DNA of 64,000 nucleotides. Origin: Gordonia sp. PP30 (GTDB lineage Bacteria > Actinomycetota > Actinomycetes > Mycobacteriales > Mycobacteriaceae). The stretch is taken from assembly GCF_023100845.1 (NCBI RefSeq), contig NZ_CP095864.1:2418001-2482000 (forward strand), given 5' to 3'. Below are positions 37,294 through 46,562 of this stretch, one piece after another; the first letter of the stretch is position 1; every line of letters starts with the position of its first letter. The translations under genes were made by a program, and so were the position numbers. Below the pieces are notes generated by a model. It searched no databases, was not told the DNA's origin, and saw only the letters and a program-made list of their open reading frames with translations.

Positions 37294-38520
37294 CTAACGC
37301 GCGGCGGCCACCGCGAGCGGCCCGGACAGGTCGCCGCGCGGATGCACGACGACGTCACCCAGACCGCGCCAGTCCGCCATCGCCCGCAGATCACCCGCCA
37401 GCGTCTCGGCGACCGGTCCGGCGTCGGCGCCCGGTTCGCGATGCGCCGAGAGTACGTGCAGCACACCGGACTTACGGTCGGCCTTCAGGTCGACACGGGC
37501 GACCAGCTCGCCGTCGAGCAGGTACGGCAGCACGTAGTAGCCGTGCACGCGCTTGTGTTCGGGGACGTAGATCTCGATCCGGTAGTGGAAGTCGAAGAGC
37601 CGTTCGGTACGCGGCCGGAAGAAGACGAGCGGATCGAACGGCGAGAGGAGCGCCGACCGCCGCACGCGGCGGGGACGGCGTGCGTCGCGGTGCAGATACG
37701 CGGGGTCCGCCCAGCCCCGGACGGACACCTCGGTCACGGTGCCGTCGTCGATCAGGTCGCCGAGCACCCCGCGGACCTGCGCCGTCTTGAGGCGGTAGTA
37801 GTCGGCCAGATCGGCCACCGTCGCGATACCGTGCGCCGCGGCCGCCCGGCGCACCAGTTCGCGCCGGGCATCGTCGTCACAGATCCGCTGCGCGAGGACA
37901 CCGGGGTCGATGACCCGCTCGGTGAGGTCGTAGTGCCGGGAGAACTGGTCGTCGCGCACCGCGGAGAGCCGGCCGCCGGCGAACAGCGCCTCGCACAGGT
38001 GCTTCACCTCGCCGCGCACCCACCAGCTGCCCTTCTGCGACGACGGCCGCTCGATCCCGAGTGCTTCTTCGAGGCGGCGCGGCGTGCTCGGACCCGCCTC
38101 GGCGATCACGGCCACCACGTCGTCGGCGAGAGATCCGTTGCGCGCCAGCACCTCTCGCGTATGCCGCCAGCGTCCTTCGGCGTACTCACGCATGCGCCAG
38201 CGGAACAGCGGCCAGTCGTCGACGGGGATCAGTGCGGCCTCGTGCGCCCAGTATTCGGCGAGGAGCCGGGGTGCCCGGGCGGTCGATCGCCACGCGGCGC
38301 GGTCGAGCAGCGCGTCGTCGTACGGTCCGAGACGGCTGAACGCGGGCAGATAGTGTGCCCGTGCCAGCACGTTGACCGAGTCCATCTGGAGCAGCCGGGT
38401 GCGGCCGAGCACCCGCCGCAGATGGGCGCGCGTGGGCGGACCGGTAGGCACCGGATCGGCGAATCCCTGTGCGGCGAGCGCGATCCGGCGCGCCTGCGCC
38501 GGCGAGAGTTCGATGGTCAC
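37294..38520 (-). CDS. YcaQ/AlkX-family winged-helix DNA glycosylase
   Basis: 408 residues, HTH_42 family. Members unhook interstrand cross-links; E. coli YcaQ (AlkX) uses a Q-hydrophobic-D catalytic motif, and here LLQMDSVNVLARAHYLPAFSRLG shows Gln45-Met46-Asp47. Further hallmarks: EYWAHEAALIP, the YYRL winged-helix element and the C-terminal LLSPFDPLVFFRPRTERLFDFHYRIEIYVPEHKRVHGYYVLP. GTG 38520 overlaps the dfrA stop by 4 bases (GTGA), so it is read with the thyA-dfrA transcript. Confidence 0.9.
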   Translation of the reverse strand: MTIELSPAQARRIALAAQGFADPVPTGPPTRAHLRRVLGRTRLLQMDSVNVLARAHYLPAFSRLGPYDDALLDRAAWRSTARAPRLLAEYWAHEAALIPVDDWPLFRWRMREYAEGRWRHTREVLARNGSLADDVVAVIAEAGPSTPRRLEEALGIERPSSQKGSWWVRGEVKHLCEALFAGGRLSAVRDDQFSRHYDLTERVIDPGVLAQRICDDDARRELVRRAAAAHGIATVADLADYYRLKTAQVRGVLGDLIDDGTVTEVSVRGWADPAYLHRDARRPRRVRRSALLSPFDPLVFFRPRTERLFDFHYRIEIYVPEHKRVHGYYVLPYLLDGELVARVDLKADRKSGVLHVLSAHREPGADAGPVAETLAGDLRAMADWRGLGDVVVHPRGDLSGPLAVAAAR

Positions 38521-39020
38521 CGGGCGGTGTAGTCGATCCGCCGGTACTCGAGGAAGCGGTAGAGCGTGCCGGTCCGCGAGTGTCGCCAGTCGCTCACCCG
38601 GGCCTGCTCCCAGGTGTCGAGGTCGACCTCGGGAGCGAAGGCATCGGCGCTGTCGACCAGCATCCCGATTTCCGTGACGTGCAGTCGCGTGGCGTGCGCC
38701 ATGGCGGCGCGATAGATCTCGCCTCCGCCGATCACCGCCGCGACCCGTCCGACCAGCTCGAGCGCGGCTTCGAGATCGGTCGCCACCTCCGCGCCGTCGG
38801 CGGTGAAGGCACCCGAGCGGGTCAGCACGATGTTCCGTCGCCCCGGCAGCGGCCGGAAACGCTCCGGCAACGACTCCCAGGTCTTGCGCCCCATGATCAC
38901 CGCACCCGTGCCGGTGACCTCGCGGAAGTGAGCCATGTCCTCGGGCACCCGCCACGGAATGGCGCCCCGGCGCCCGATCGCGCCGGCGCGATCCTGCGCC
39001 CAGACCAGCGTGATGTCCAC
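38517..39020 (-). CDS. dfrA: Dihydrofolate reductase
   Basis: 167 residues. Reduces dihydrofolate formed by ThyA. ITLVWAQDRAGAIGRRGAIPWRVPEDMAHFREVT holds the conserved I-P-W and the active-site acid (E/D) of P-E-D; NADPH-binding GRKTWESLP and VIGGGEIYRAA follow. GTG 39020 lies 19 bases after the thyA stop. The order thyA-dfrA is that of mycobacteria; downstream the AlkX-like gene overlaps it. Confidence 0.97.
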   Translation of the reverse strand: MDITLVWAQDRAGAIGRRGAIPWRVPEDMAHFREVTGTGAVIMGRKTWESLPERFRPLPGRRNIVLTRSGAFTADGAEVATDLEAALELVGRVAAVIGGGEIYRAAMAHATRLHVTEIGMLVDSADAFAPEVDLDTWEQARVSDWRHSRTGTLYRFLEYRRIDYTAR

Positions 39021-39039
39021 CGCTCTCCTCTTCCTGCCG

Positions 39040-39846
39040 TCAGACCGCGACCGGCGCCTTGATCGCCGGGTGCGACTCGTAGCCGACGACGCGGACGTCG
39101 TCGTAGGTGTAGTCGAAGATCGAATCCGCCTGCCGCAGTTCGAGTTCCGGATACGGGTAGGGGTCACGTGCGAGTTGTTCGCGGACCTGCTCGACGTGGT
39201 TGTCGTAGACGTGGCAGTCGCCACCGGTCCAGATGAACTCACCGACACCGAGCCCGGCCTGCTGCGCCATCATGTGGGTGAGCAGCGCGTACGACGCGAT
39301 GTTGAACGGCACCCCGAGAAACAGGTCGGCGCTGCGCTGATACAGCTGGCAGCTGAGTTTGCCGTCCGCGACGTAGAACTGGAAGAACGCGTGGCACGGC
39401 GGCAGCGCCATCTGCGGGATCTCGCCGACGTTCCACGCCGAGACGAGGTTGCGCCGCGAGTCCGGATCGGATGTCAGCAGATCGAGCGCCGCCTGGATCT
39501 GGTCGACGTGCGCGCCCGAGGGCGTCGGCCAACTGCGCCATTGGACCCCGTAGACGGGGCCGAGGTCGCCGTCGGCGTCGGCCCACTCGTCCCAGATGGT
39601 GACACCATGCTCCTGAAGCCACCGCACGTTGGAGTCACCGCGCAGGAACCACAGCAGCTCGTAGACGATCGACTTGAGATGGACACGCTTGGTGGTGATC
39701 AGCGGGAAGCCCTCGGCAAGGTCGTACCGGAGCTGCGCGCCGAAGATGCTGCGGGTCCCGGTCCCCGTCCGGTCGGCCTTCGGCGTGCCGGTCGACATCA
39801 CCTGCCGCAGCAGGTCCTCGTACGGGGTCGGGATCCTCGTGCTCAC
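39040..39846 (-). CDS. thyA: Thymidylate synthase ThyA
   Basis: 268 residues. Methylates dUMP with methylene-tetrahydrofolate, producing dihydrofolate. Catalytic Cys151 is in [35 protein letters not shown] and [18 protein letters not shown] are all canonical. GTG 39846 was chosen; TAGACT is 8 bases upstream. Heads thyA-dfrA-glycosylase. The unrelated ThyX is encoded at 29307-30056. Confidence 0.98.
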   Translation of the reverse strand: MSTRIPTPYEDLLRQVMSTGTPKADRTGTGTRSIFGAQLRYDLAEGFPLITTKRVHLKSIVYELLWFLRGDSNVRWLQEHGVTIWDEWADADGDLGPVYGVQWRSWPTPSGAHVDQIQAALDLLTSDPDSRRNLVSAWNVGEIPQMALPPCHAFFQFYVADGKLSCQLYQRSADLFLGVPFNIASYALLTHMMAQQAGLGVGEFIWTGGDCHVYDNHVEQVREQLARDPYPYPELELRQADSIFDYTYDDVRVVGYESHPAIKAPVAV

Positions 39847-39854
39847 ATCGACCG

Positions 39855-39860
39855 AGTCTA
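39855..39860 (-). promoter_or_regulatory. -10 element of thyA-dfrA
   Basis: Minus-strand TAGACT, 8 bases before GTG 39846. There is no ribosome binding site in between. Confidence 0.4.
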
Positions 39861-39878
39861 CCGATCCGCCGGCCTCCG

Positions 39879-40868
39879 CTACACCGGACGCAGGGCCGCG
39901 ACGAACTCCAGCTTGTCCAGGATCGGCCCGGACAGGACGAACGGGTAGAGATCGTGCAGACCCATCGAGCGATTGACCATGTTGAGAGCCGTCGCGAGCG
40001 GAATCCAGTCCCGGCTCACCAGATCCCGGAAGGAGTCCCGGCTGCGCACCTCCCGGGCCGGAAGCAGGCCGTACGCGACGGCCGTCTCCACGGCATCCTG
40101 GATATGGAGATAGTGCGCCCATGTCTCGGCGAAGTCCTCGTACGGATGCATCGTCGCGTACGACGAGACGAACGTCTCCTCCCATCCCGGCGGAGGTCCG
40201 TCGTCGTAATGCCGCGCGACCGCGTCCTGATACGAGGACGTCTCGTCGCCGAACAACGTCCTGGCCCGATCGAGCAGGCCGCCGCCGACCAGTTCCACCA
40301 GTTGCCATTCGTAGTAGTGGCCGACCTCGTGCCGCAGGTGCCCGAGCATCGTCCGGTACGGCTCGTCCAGCTGATCGCGCACCTTCTCGCGGTGCACGTC
40401 GTCGCTCTCCGCGAGATCGATCGTGACGATTCCATCCGCGTGGGCGATGAGCACCTGCTCGTCGGCACTGGACAGCAGGTCGAAAGCGAGTCCGTTCAGC
40501 GGGTCGTCCCGCTTGCCGACCAGCGGGAATCCGAGGGTATCGAGTTCGGCCACCAGTTGCCGCTTGGCGCGCTCGGCGTCCACGAGCTGCGCGATGCCGG
40601 TCTCGTCGTCATCGGCCGGACGCGTCCGCGTCAGATCGCACGCGAAGCACTGACCACCGGCGACCTCCGCCAGCCAGGTGCAGCCCGACAGTCCGAGATT
40701 CTCGCAGACGTGCCAGATCAGCCCGTCCGCGTCGACGTAGGAGCCGTCGTCGACCGGCACGATCTCGCGTTCCGCGCGCGAGAACGCGACCGCCGAGCCA
40801 CACGTCACGCAGATGGAGTTCTCGAAGAACAGCGCCGCGCCGCAGCGACGGCATGAGTAGCGTTTCAC
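39879..40868 (-). CDS. Zinc-ribbon metallopeptidase-like protein (Peptidase_Mx type)
   Basis: 329 residues. N-terminal zinc ribbons: Cys6, Cys9, Cys20, Cys23, and a second set near Cys63, Cys74, Cys77. A zincin-type site follows, HEVGH (180-184) in [15 protein letters not shown], with a likely third ligand in the downstream [12 protein letters not shown] helix. This layout matches the putative zinc-binding Peptidase_Mx family, common in proteobacteria and actinobacteria but without known substrate. No signal peptide, so cytoplasmic. Start GTG 40868. Confidence 0.88.
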   Translation of the reverse strand: MKRYSCRRCGAALFFENSICVTCGSAVAFSRAEREIVPVDDGSYVDADGLIWHVCENLGLSGCTWLAEVAGGQCFACDLTRTRPADDDETGIAQLVDAERAKRQLVAELDTLGFPLVGKRDDPLNGLAFDLLSSADEQVLIAHADGIVTIDLAESDDVHREKVRDQLDEPYRTMLGHLRHEVGHYYEWQLVELVGGGLLDRARTLFGDETSSYQDAVARHYDDGPPPGWEETFVSSYATMHPYEDFAETWAHYLHIQDAVETAVAYGLLPAREVRSRDSFRDLVSRDWIPLATALNMVNRSMGLHDLYPFVLSGPILDKLEFVAALRPV

Positions 40869-40910
40869 CGTTCCAGACTCGCACGGTCGACGACCCCGCG
40901 CACGGCGCGA

Positions 40911-41084
40911 TCAGGCGGGGAGCCGGCCCTCGGCGACGTCGAGCACCCACTGGTCCGGCTCTTCACCACGCCGACGGGCGATCGTCACCAATGCTCGCGC
41001 CGCTGCCGACCGCGCCCGCGGGGTCCTGCCACGGAGCGTGTAGTCGGCGTTCATCCGCTGGCGCTCGCTCTCACTGAGATCCAT
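40911..41084 (-). CDS. Small basic protein, 57 residues
   Basis: Starts MDLSESERQRMNADY and ends VLDVAEGRLPA; rich in Arg/Ala/Glu and probably helical. ATG 41084 is preceded by GGGGAGG at good spacing (8 bases), which supports translation. The gene overlaps the end of the upstream frameshifted gene by 14 bases, so the two belonged to one unit. Function unknown and family not recognised. Local base composition (about 50 % G+C in the line I counted just upstream) is below the window average. Confidence 0.6.
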   Translation of the reverse strand: MDLSESERQRMNADYTLRGRTPRARSAAARALVTIARRRGEEPDQWVLDVAEGRLPA

Positions 41085-41407
41085 CGCCGATTCCTCCCCG
41101 ATTCTTCAGGTATATCTCGACGATACCGAACTCACTGGGTGTCTGCAGTGGCGACAAGACGAGAGCTTCGAGCGTTTCGATCCCTGTCGCCTCTGTCGCG
41201 TCGTCATCCGATAACGCCAGTTCAACGGCCCACTCCGACCGTCGCCACCACTCGACACGCGCTTGCTGCTCGTCGTGCCGCAGGCGATCGCGGCGCTGCT
41301 CAACACGGTCGGAGATGTTCCGATCGCTGCCGCTGCCACAGCGTGGCGAGCACACCGAACGTCGCCCCCAGGCCGACGATTAGCGTGACCCAGACCTGTG
41401 CCCCCAT
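41071..41407 (-). pseudogene. Membrane-anchored small protein gene with an apparent frameshift
   Basis: From ATG 41407 one frame gives MGAQVWVTLIVGLGATFGVLA (a membrane segment) then TLWQRQRSE and stops at 41300. A second frame, open from GTG 41355 to 41071, continues as ISDRVEQRRDRLRHDEQQ, then VEWWRRSEWAVELALSDDD and LEALVLSPLQTPSEFGIVEIYL. Joined, they give the layout I associate with a common actinobacterial protein type: one membrane segment, then Q/R-rich, E-W-W-R-R-x-x-W-A. The shift falls near 41315-41325. It could be a real inactivating indel, a sequencing error or, less likely, programmed frameshifting. G+C is low here. Confidence 0.5.
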
Positions 41408-41473
41408 CGCCGGCTCCCCTCGTCGGAGACCAGCGTCTCCCGCGGCGTACCGGCGGCACCAGTCCCCCAGTCT

Positions 41474-41509
41474 CCGGCCTGTGGACGACGGCCGCCGTCC
41501 ACAGGCCGG
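41474..41509 (-). terminator. Strong stem-loop after the NAD(P)-binding gene
   Basis: CCGGCCTGTGGACG and CGTCCACAGGCCGG form a perfect 14-bp stem with an 8-base loop, 52 bases after the stop of the gene ending at 41562. Probable terminator of that transcript. Confidence 0.65.
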
Positions 41510-41561
41510 GCGGGTCACCCCTTGCGATGCGCGCCCTTCTCGGATACGCGGCTGCCGCGGC

Positions 41562-42212
41562 TCAGTAGGCCACCGTGAACCGGGAGCCGCGGTGCGCCGG
41601 CGTCTCGATCTCGCGCACGACCGCGTCCGCGAAGTCGGCGCCGGAGATGTTCGACTGACCGGCGTCGTCGACCAGCAGCACATCGCCGCCGATGCGATAG
41701 GTACCGGTGGCCTCGCCCTCGGCCCAGGGCCCGAAGCCGCCGGCCGGGCTCACGTAGAACCAGTCCACTCCCGAGTCGCTCGCGCGCAGATCGTCGAGTA
41801 CGCCGGCCATCTCCTGCGCCTCCGGCTTGATCTCCGCCGGGAAGTCCGGGGTGTCGGCGACGCGCGGGCCGTCCGGCGCGACGAGCAGGGAGCCCGCGCC
41901 GCCGATGACCCCGAAGCGCACGCCTGCCGTCGCCGCCGCATCGGCGATCGTCTGTTCCAGCGCGCGCAGCACGCCGGGTCCTTCCAGTTCACCGCGCGGG
42001 GAGAGCGCCGAGACGACGACATCGGCCCCCTGCGTGGCCGCGGCGAGGACGGCCGGATCGGTCAGATCGCCGGTACGGTAGTCGACACCGGCGACCGGCG
42101 ACGACGGCTGCGAGCGGCTGTACGAGGTCACCGAGTGTCCCCGGCTCGCGGCGGCCGCGACGAGGTGGCGGCCCGCGTAGCCGGTGCCGCCCAGAACGGT
42201 GATGTGCGCCAT
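41562..42212 (-). CDS. NAD(P)-binding oxidoreductase (NmrA/YwnB-like atypical SDR)
   Basis: 216 residues. Rossmann dinucleotide site GGTGYAGRHLVAAAASRG at 6-23, followed by DLTDPAVLAAATQGADVVVSALS and FGVIGGAGSLLVAP, as in atypical short-chain reductases of the YwnB/NmrA group. No catalytic Tyr-x3-Lys is obvious, so it may be a redox sensor or reductase. ATG 42212 has AAAGGGAGAA as ribosome binding site. Divergent from an HxlR regulator, whose candidate operator lies in the shared gap. Confidence 0.88.
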   Translation of the reverse strand: MAHITVLGGTGYAGRHLVAAAASRGHSVTSYSRSQPSSPVAGVDYRTGDLTDPAVLAAATQGADVVVSALSPRGELEGPGVLRALEQTIADAAATAGVRFGVIGGAGSLLVAPDGPRVADTPDFPAEIKPEAQEMAGVLDDLRASDSGVDWFYVSPAGGFGPWAEGEATGTYRIGGDVLLVDDAGQSNISGADFADAVVREIETPAHRGSRFTVAY

Positions 42213-42294
42213 GAAGAGTTCTCCCTTTGTCGTTCCGGGTCGTGACCTGTTCACGACCCCTCTTGACTCACTGTAGGCGTGTTACTCTCTATTG

Positions 42295-42321
42295 GTAAGT
42301 AGGCACTTTTCGGTAACTTAC
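42295..42321. promoter_or_regulatory. Candidate HxlR operator
   Basis: GTAAGT (42295-42300) and ACTTAC (42316-42321) form a perfect inverted repeat spaced by 15 bases, just after a possible promoter (TTGACT at 42263-42268, TCTATT-like -10 near 42288) of the HxlR gene. Position suits autorepression and control of the divergent reductase gene. Confidence 0.5.
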
Positions 42322-42345
42322 ACACCGACGAAGAAGGGACCCGGC

Positions 42346-42720
42346 ATGACCGGCGCACCGACGGCCCCGAACCCGTACGACCGCAACTGCCCGACGCGCG
42401 ACATCCTCGACCGGATCGGCGACCGCTGGACCGTGCTGATCATCGGGACGCTCAGCGACGGCCCTCGCCGTTTCAGCCAGATCGCCCACCGCATCGACGG
42501 CATCTCCCAGAAGATGCTCACCCAGACGCTGCGCGGCCTGGAGCGCGACGGCCTCCTCACCCGCACCCAGTACCCGGAGATCCCGCCGCGCGTGGAATAC
42601 GAACTCACCCCCCTGGGCCATTCGCTGCGCGCACCGCTGCACGAGCTCGAACTCTGGGCCAACACGCACATCGGCGAGATCCTCGACGCCCGCGAGCAGG
42701 CCGCGCGCACCGGATCCTGA
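42346..42720 (+). CDS. HxlR-family transcriptional regulator
   Basis: 124 residues. The winged helix shows the family signature CPTRDILDRIGDRWTVLIIGTLSDGPRRFSQIAHRIDGISQKMLTQTLRGLERDGLLTRTQYPEIPPRVEYELTPLG. A cysteine (Cys13 by family alignment, in RNCPTRD) precedes the first helix, where several HxlR proteins sense electrophiles or oxidants. ATG 42346 has AAGAAGGGAC upstream. It probably represses the divergent NAD(P)-binding gene. Confidence 0.92.
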   Translation: MTGAPTAPNPYDRNCPTRDILDRIGDRWTVLIIGTLSDGPRRFSQIAHRIDGISQKMLTQTLRGLERDGLLTRTQYPEIPPRVEYELTPLGHSLRAPLHELELWANTHIGEILDAREQAARTGS

Positions 42721-42729
42721 CGGCCCGAG

Positions 42730-43191
42730 TCAGTCCATCAGGCACGCCGCGACGGTCGCGCCGAGATTCCAGCAGGCCTCGACTTCGTCTTTCGTCGGCT
42801 TGGCGGAGACGACGACGTCGTCGGCCGACTTGACCCAGCCGAGTCCACCGGCGATCGAGTGGACGCTCCGCTGAGCTCCCTCGGTGCCCTGATTGCCGTG
42901 CATGAACAGTCCGTACGGACGCCCGCCGGTGGCGTCGAGGCACGGGTAGTAGATGACGTCGAACGCGTGCTTGAGCGCACCCGACATGTAGCCCAGGTTC
43001 GCCGGCGAACCGAGCAGATAGCCGTCGGCCTCCAGCACGTCGACCGGCGACAGCGTGAGAGCGGCGCGCCGGATCACGCGCACGCCCCGAATGTCCGGGT
43101 CGGTGGCCCCCGCGATCACCGCTTCCAGCATCTCCTGGCAGTGCGGCGACGGCGTGTGGTGCACGATCAGCAGTCGTCGAGGCTCGGACAT
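42730..43191 (-). CDS. Flavodoxin-like NAD(P)H-dependent FMN reductase
   Basis: 153 residues. Flavodoxin fold: RRLLIVHHTPSPHCQEMLEAVIAGA (phosphate loop), then DGYLLGSPANLGYMSGALKHAFDVIYYPCL (the flavin-binding G-S-P/T-x-N-x-G-x-x-S segment) and PYGLFMHGNQGTEGAQRSVHSIAGGLGW. ATG 43191 overlaps the upstream stop by one base (TGATG) and has GGGAGG upstream. Electron acceptor unknown. Convergent with hxlR, 9 bases apart. Confidence 0.88.
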   Translation of the reverse strand: MSEPRRLLIVHHTPSPHCQEMLEAVIAGATDPDIRGVRVIRRAALTLSPVDVLEADGYLLGSPANLGYMSGALKHAFDVIYYPCLDATGGRPYGLFMHGNQGTEGAQRSVHSIAGGLGWVKSADDVVVSAKPTKDEVEACWNLGATVAACLMD

Positions 43192-43748
43192 CACGACCTC
43201 CCGGTGAAAGCGAGCAGCCGATCCGCGGGCGTCGCGGATCGGGGTGCCGTCGCGGCGGCGAACAGACCGAGTCCGCGCAGGCCGTCGATCACCGGCGCGG
43301 CCTCGGTCAGCAGATACTCGCAGAGCCGCTCCGGCGGCGCCCACGGAATCCCGAGACCCACGCACAGATCCTGCGCGTGCAGCGTCAGCTCCATGACGCG
43401 CATCGTCATCAGTTCCGTGCCGGACCGAGGCCCGGCGCGATGGTCCACCGGCAGGCCGAGATCGGCCGACGAGGCCGCGGCGCGCAGAGCGCGCTCGTAT
43501 CGCCAGAACGCCGCGACCGGATCGTCGCCGATGTAGTCCCGGCCCCGGGTGACCGCGGTGTCGCCGGCGGAGGCGCCCTCGATCAGCATCCGGTACCGGT
43601 CGGCGCCGCCGATCACGTGGTCGATCAACTCGCGGTTGCTCCACTCGCCGCAGCCGCTCGGCGCCGAGAGGGTGCCGGCACCGGCACTCGACAGCGCTGC
43701 GGCCCAGAGGGCCTCGGCGTCGTCGAGTGTCCGGTCGGCATCATTCAT
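43191..43748 (-). CDS. DinB-like protein, mycothiol-dependent maleylpyruvate isomerase family
   Basis: 185 residues. N-terminal DinB-like helical bundle with GEWSNRELIDHVIGGADRY (metal-binding His), then a later HAQDLCVGLG segment giving the other His, as in the TIGR03086-type actinobacterial group related to mycothiol-dependent isomerases and transferases. Substrate unknown. It is coupled on both sides: 8-base overlap with the upstream membrane protein gene and one base with the flavodoxin-like gene. Confidence 0.85.
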   Translation of the reverse strand: MNDADRTLDDAEALWAAALSSAGAGTLSAPSGCGEWSNRELIDHVIGGADRYRMLIEGASAGDTAVTRGRDYIGDDPVAAFWRYERALRAAASSADLGLPVDHRAGPRSGTELMTMRVMELTLHAQDLCVGLGIPWAPPERLCEYLLTEAAPVIDGLRGLGLFAAATAPRSATPADRLLAFTGRS

Positions 43749-44259
43749 GCTCGCGTGTCTCCGCGAGTCCTCCGGCCGCCTTCGCGGCCCGGTATCCCTC
43801 CGCGGCGCGCGACATCATCTCGCGGGCCCGTTTGCGGTCGCCGGCGTAGTCGTAGGCGCGAGCGATCCGGTAGGAGCTCATCCAGTCCGAGGGGTCGGCC
43901 TCCCATTCGATCTTGACCTGCGCGAACAGCTCGTCCGCGGCGTCCCGCTCGATCCGGCCGGACGGCCGGCGGGGCAGGTCGTCGACGTTCAGGTCGCGCC
44001 CGGCGTCGGCCACCGCCGCGGCCATCCGCTGGTGCTCGATCCCGGCCTGCAGTGTGCGCACGACGATCCAGACGCCGATCACCGGCAGGATGAAGACACC
44101 GACGCCCAGGCCGATGCCCACCGCGCCGCCGGTCTGGATGAGCCGCACCGCGGACCGGCTGAGCAGCACCAGGTAGACGCCGATCGCGAAGACCATGAAT
44201 CCGATCATCAGGACGATCGGCCGGGCATCCTTCTGCTTCGCCCTCCGCTGATCCGCCAT
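43741..44259 (-). CDS. Small membrane protein downstream of dapB (Rv2772c-like)
   Basis: 172 residues. Two membrane helices (about 14-34 and 43-67) are followed by a soluble domain with a helical-repeat look: SSYRIARAYDYAGDRKRAREMMSRAAEGYRAAK, similar to one TPR unit. Position right after dapB matches the conserved transmembrane protein of mycobacteria. Function unknown. It follows dapB by 3 bases and overlaps the next gene by 8. Confidence 0.85.
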   Translation of the reverse strand: MADQRRAKQKDARPIVLMIGFMVFAIGVYLVLLSRSAVRLIQTGGAVGIGLGVGVFILPVIGVWIVVRTLQAGIEHQRMAAAVADAGRDLNVDDLPRRPSGRIERDAADELFAQVKIEWEADPSDWMSSYRIARAYDYAGDRKRAREMMSRAAEGYRAAKAAGGLAETREHE

Positions 44260-44262
44260 CGG

Positions 44263-45063
<801 letters not shown>

Positions 45064-45077
45064 CTAGGCGGTGGTGT

Positions 45078-46562
45078 TCAGGCGGGCTGGGCCGGGAACC
45101 GGTCGATCCAGGGTGCCGCCTCCTCCAGCTGAGCCGCGAATCGCAGAAGCGCACCGTCCGCGCCGAGAGGCCCGTTGAACTGCACGCCCAGCGGCAGGCC
45201 CGCGGGGGTCCAGTGGATCGGGACGGTGATGGCCGGGCGGCCGGTGAGGTTCGCCATCTGGGTGTAGGGCACCCAGCCGAGGTTGTCGTCGATCATCTGC
45301 TCGATCACACCGGTGGCGGTGAGCAGCCGGCCGCCGTGCAGCCGATGCGCCAGACGGGCGCCTGCCCGCAACGGCGCCGGAGTCTCGAGGGAGCCGACCT
45401 TGATCGGCTCCTCGGCGAGCGTCGGCGTCATGAACAGGTCGTAGCTCTCGTAGAACGTCGTCATCGCCCGCGTGTACCCGGTGATCTCGCCGAGCGCCCG
45501 CAGCAGCCCGACCGCGCCGTTCGCCCGGCCCAGTTCGACCATCGCGAGGGTGTCGGCCTCGAAGTCGCCGTCACCGGCACCGGTGCGCTCCTTGATCTCG
45601 GCCACCTGACCGGCGAGTTGCGCGAACCAGATCGTCAGGAAGGTCCCGGCCAGCGCCTTGTCGTCGTACGGCGGCGGCACCTCCTCGACATGATGACCGA
45701 GGTCGGTGAGCAGCTGCGCGGTCTCCTCCATCGCCCGCCGCGCCGACGGTGTCGGCTCGCCGCGAATGGCCGAGTGCGCGGAATACCCGATGCGGCGCGG
45801 GCCCGGCCGCTCCGCCAGCCGGGCGGCGAAGGGCTCCGGCGGGAACTGGGCGAGATAGTCCGCGGCCGGATCGGCGCCGACGATGGTGTCGAGCAGGCGG
45901 GCGGTGTCGCGCACGGTCCGCGAGACGACACCCTCCACGGCCATTCCGAACATCGGCTCACCGGTCTGCGGCCCGTAAGGCACCAGACCGCGGCTCGGCT
46001 TGAGTCCCACCAGGCCGGTGGTGGCGGCCGGAATACGGATCGATCCCCCGCCGTCGTTGGCGCCCGCGGCCGGAACCACTCCCGCGGCCACCGCGGCGGC
46101 CGAACCGCCCGACGAGCCGCCGGGCGTCCTCGTGGTGTCCCAGGGGTTGCGCGCCGGCCCCCACAGCTGCGACTCGGTGATCCCCTTGGAACCGAGTTCG
46201 GGGGTGTTGGTCTTGCCGAAGATCACCAGCCCCGCATCCAGGAAGCGGTCGGTGACCAGCGCGTTCTCCGTCGCGATGTCGTTGCGCAGAGCCTTGCAGC
46301 CGCCGGTGGTCGGGTAGCCGCGGTACTCCTGCGACAGGTCTTTGATCAGGAACGGCACCCCGGCGAACGGTCCGGTGAGGTCGCCGGCCACCTGGACGTC
46401 GGCGTTCTCGGCGGTCTCGATCACCACGGCGTTGAGAGCGGGATTCACCGCGGCGAGTCGCTGCCGGGCGAGGTCTAGGAGTTCGGCGGGCGTCACCTCG
46501 CCGGTGGCGACCAGTTCAGCGAGTCCGGTGGCGTCGTAAGACAGGTATTCGTCGAGGTTCAT
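45078..46562 (-). CDS. Amidase-signature hydrolase
   Basis: 494 residues. Amidase-signature family with the Ser-cisSer-Lys triad: Lys in FLIKDLS (near 94), Gly/Ser-rich PGGSSGGSAAAVAAGVVPAAGANDGGGSIRIPA carrying cis-Ser and nucleophile. Amide substrate unknown; no signal peptide. ATG 46562 overlaps the MarR stop by 4 bases (ATGA), so it is under that regulator. Confidence 0.92.
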   Translation of the reverse strand: MNLDEYLSYDATGLAELVATGEVTPAELLDLARQRLAAVNPALNAVVIETAENADVQVAGDLTGPFAGVPFLIKDLSQEYRGYPTTGGCKALRNDIATENALVTDRFLDAGLVIFGKTNTPELGSKGITESQLWGPARNPWDTTRTPGGSSGGSAAAVAAGVVPAAGANDGGGSIRIPAATTGLVGLKPSRGLVPYGPQTGEPMFGMAVEGVVSRTVRDTARLLDTIVGADPAADYLAQFPPEPFAARLAERPGPRRIGYSAHSAIRGEPTPSARRAMEETAQLLTDLGHHVEEVPPPYDDKALAGTFLTIWFAQLAGQVAEIKERTGAGDGDFEADTLAMVELGRANGAVGLLRALGEITGYTRAMTTFYESYDLFMTPTLAEEPIKVGSLETPAPLRAGARLAHRLHGGRLLTATGVIEQMIDDNLGWVPYTQMANLTGRPAITVPIHWTPAGLPLGVQFNGPLGADGALLRFAAQLEEAAPWIDRFPAQPA

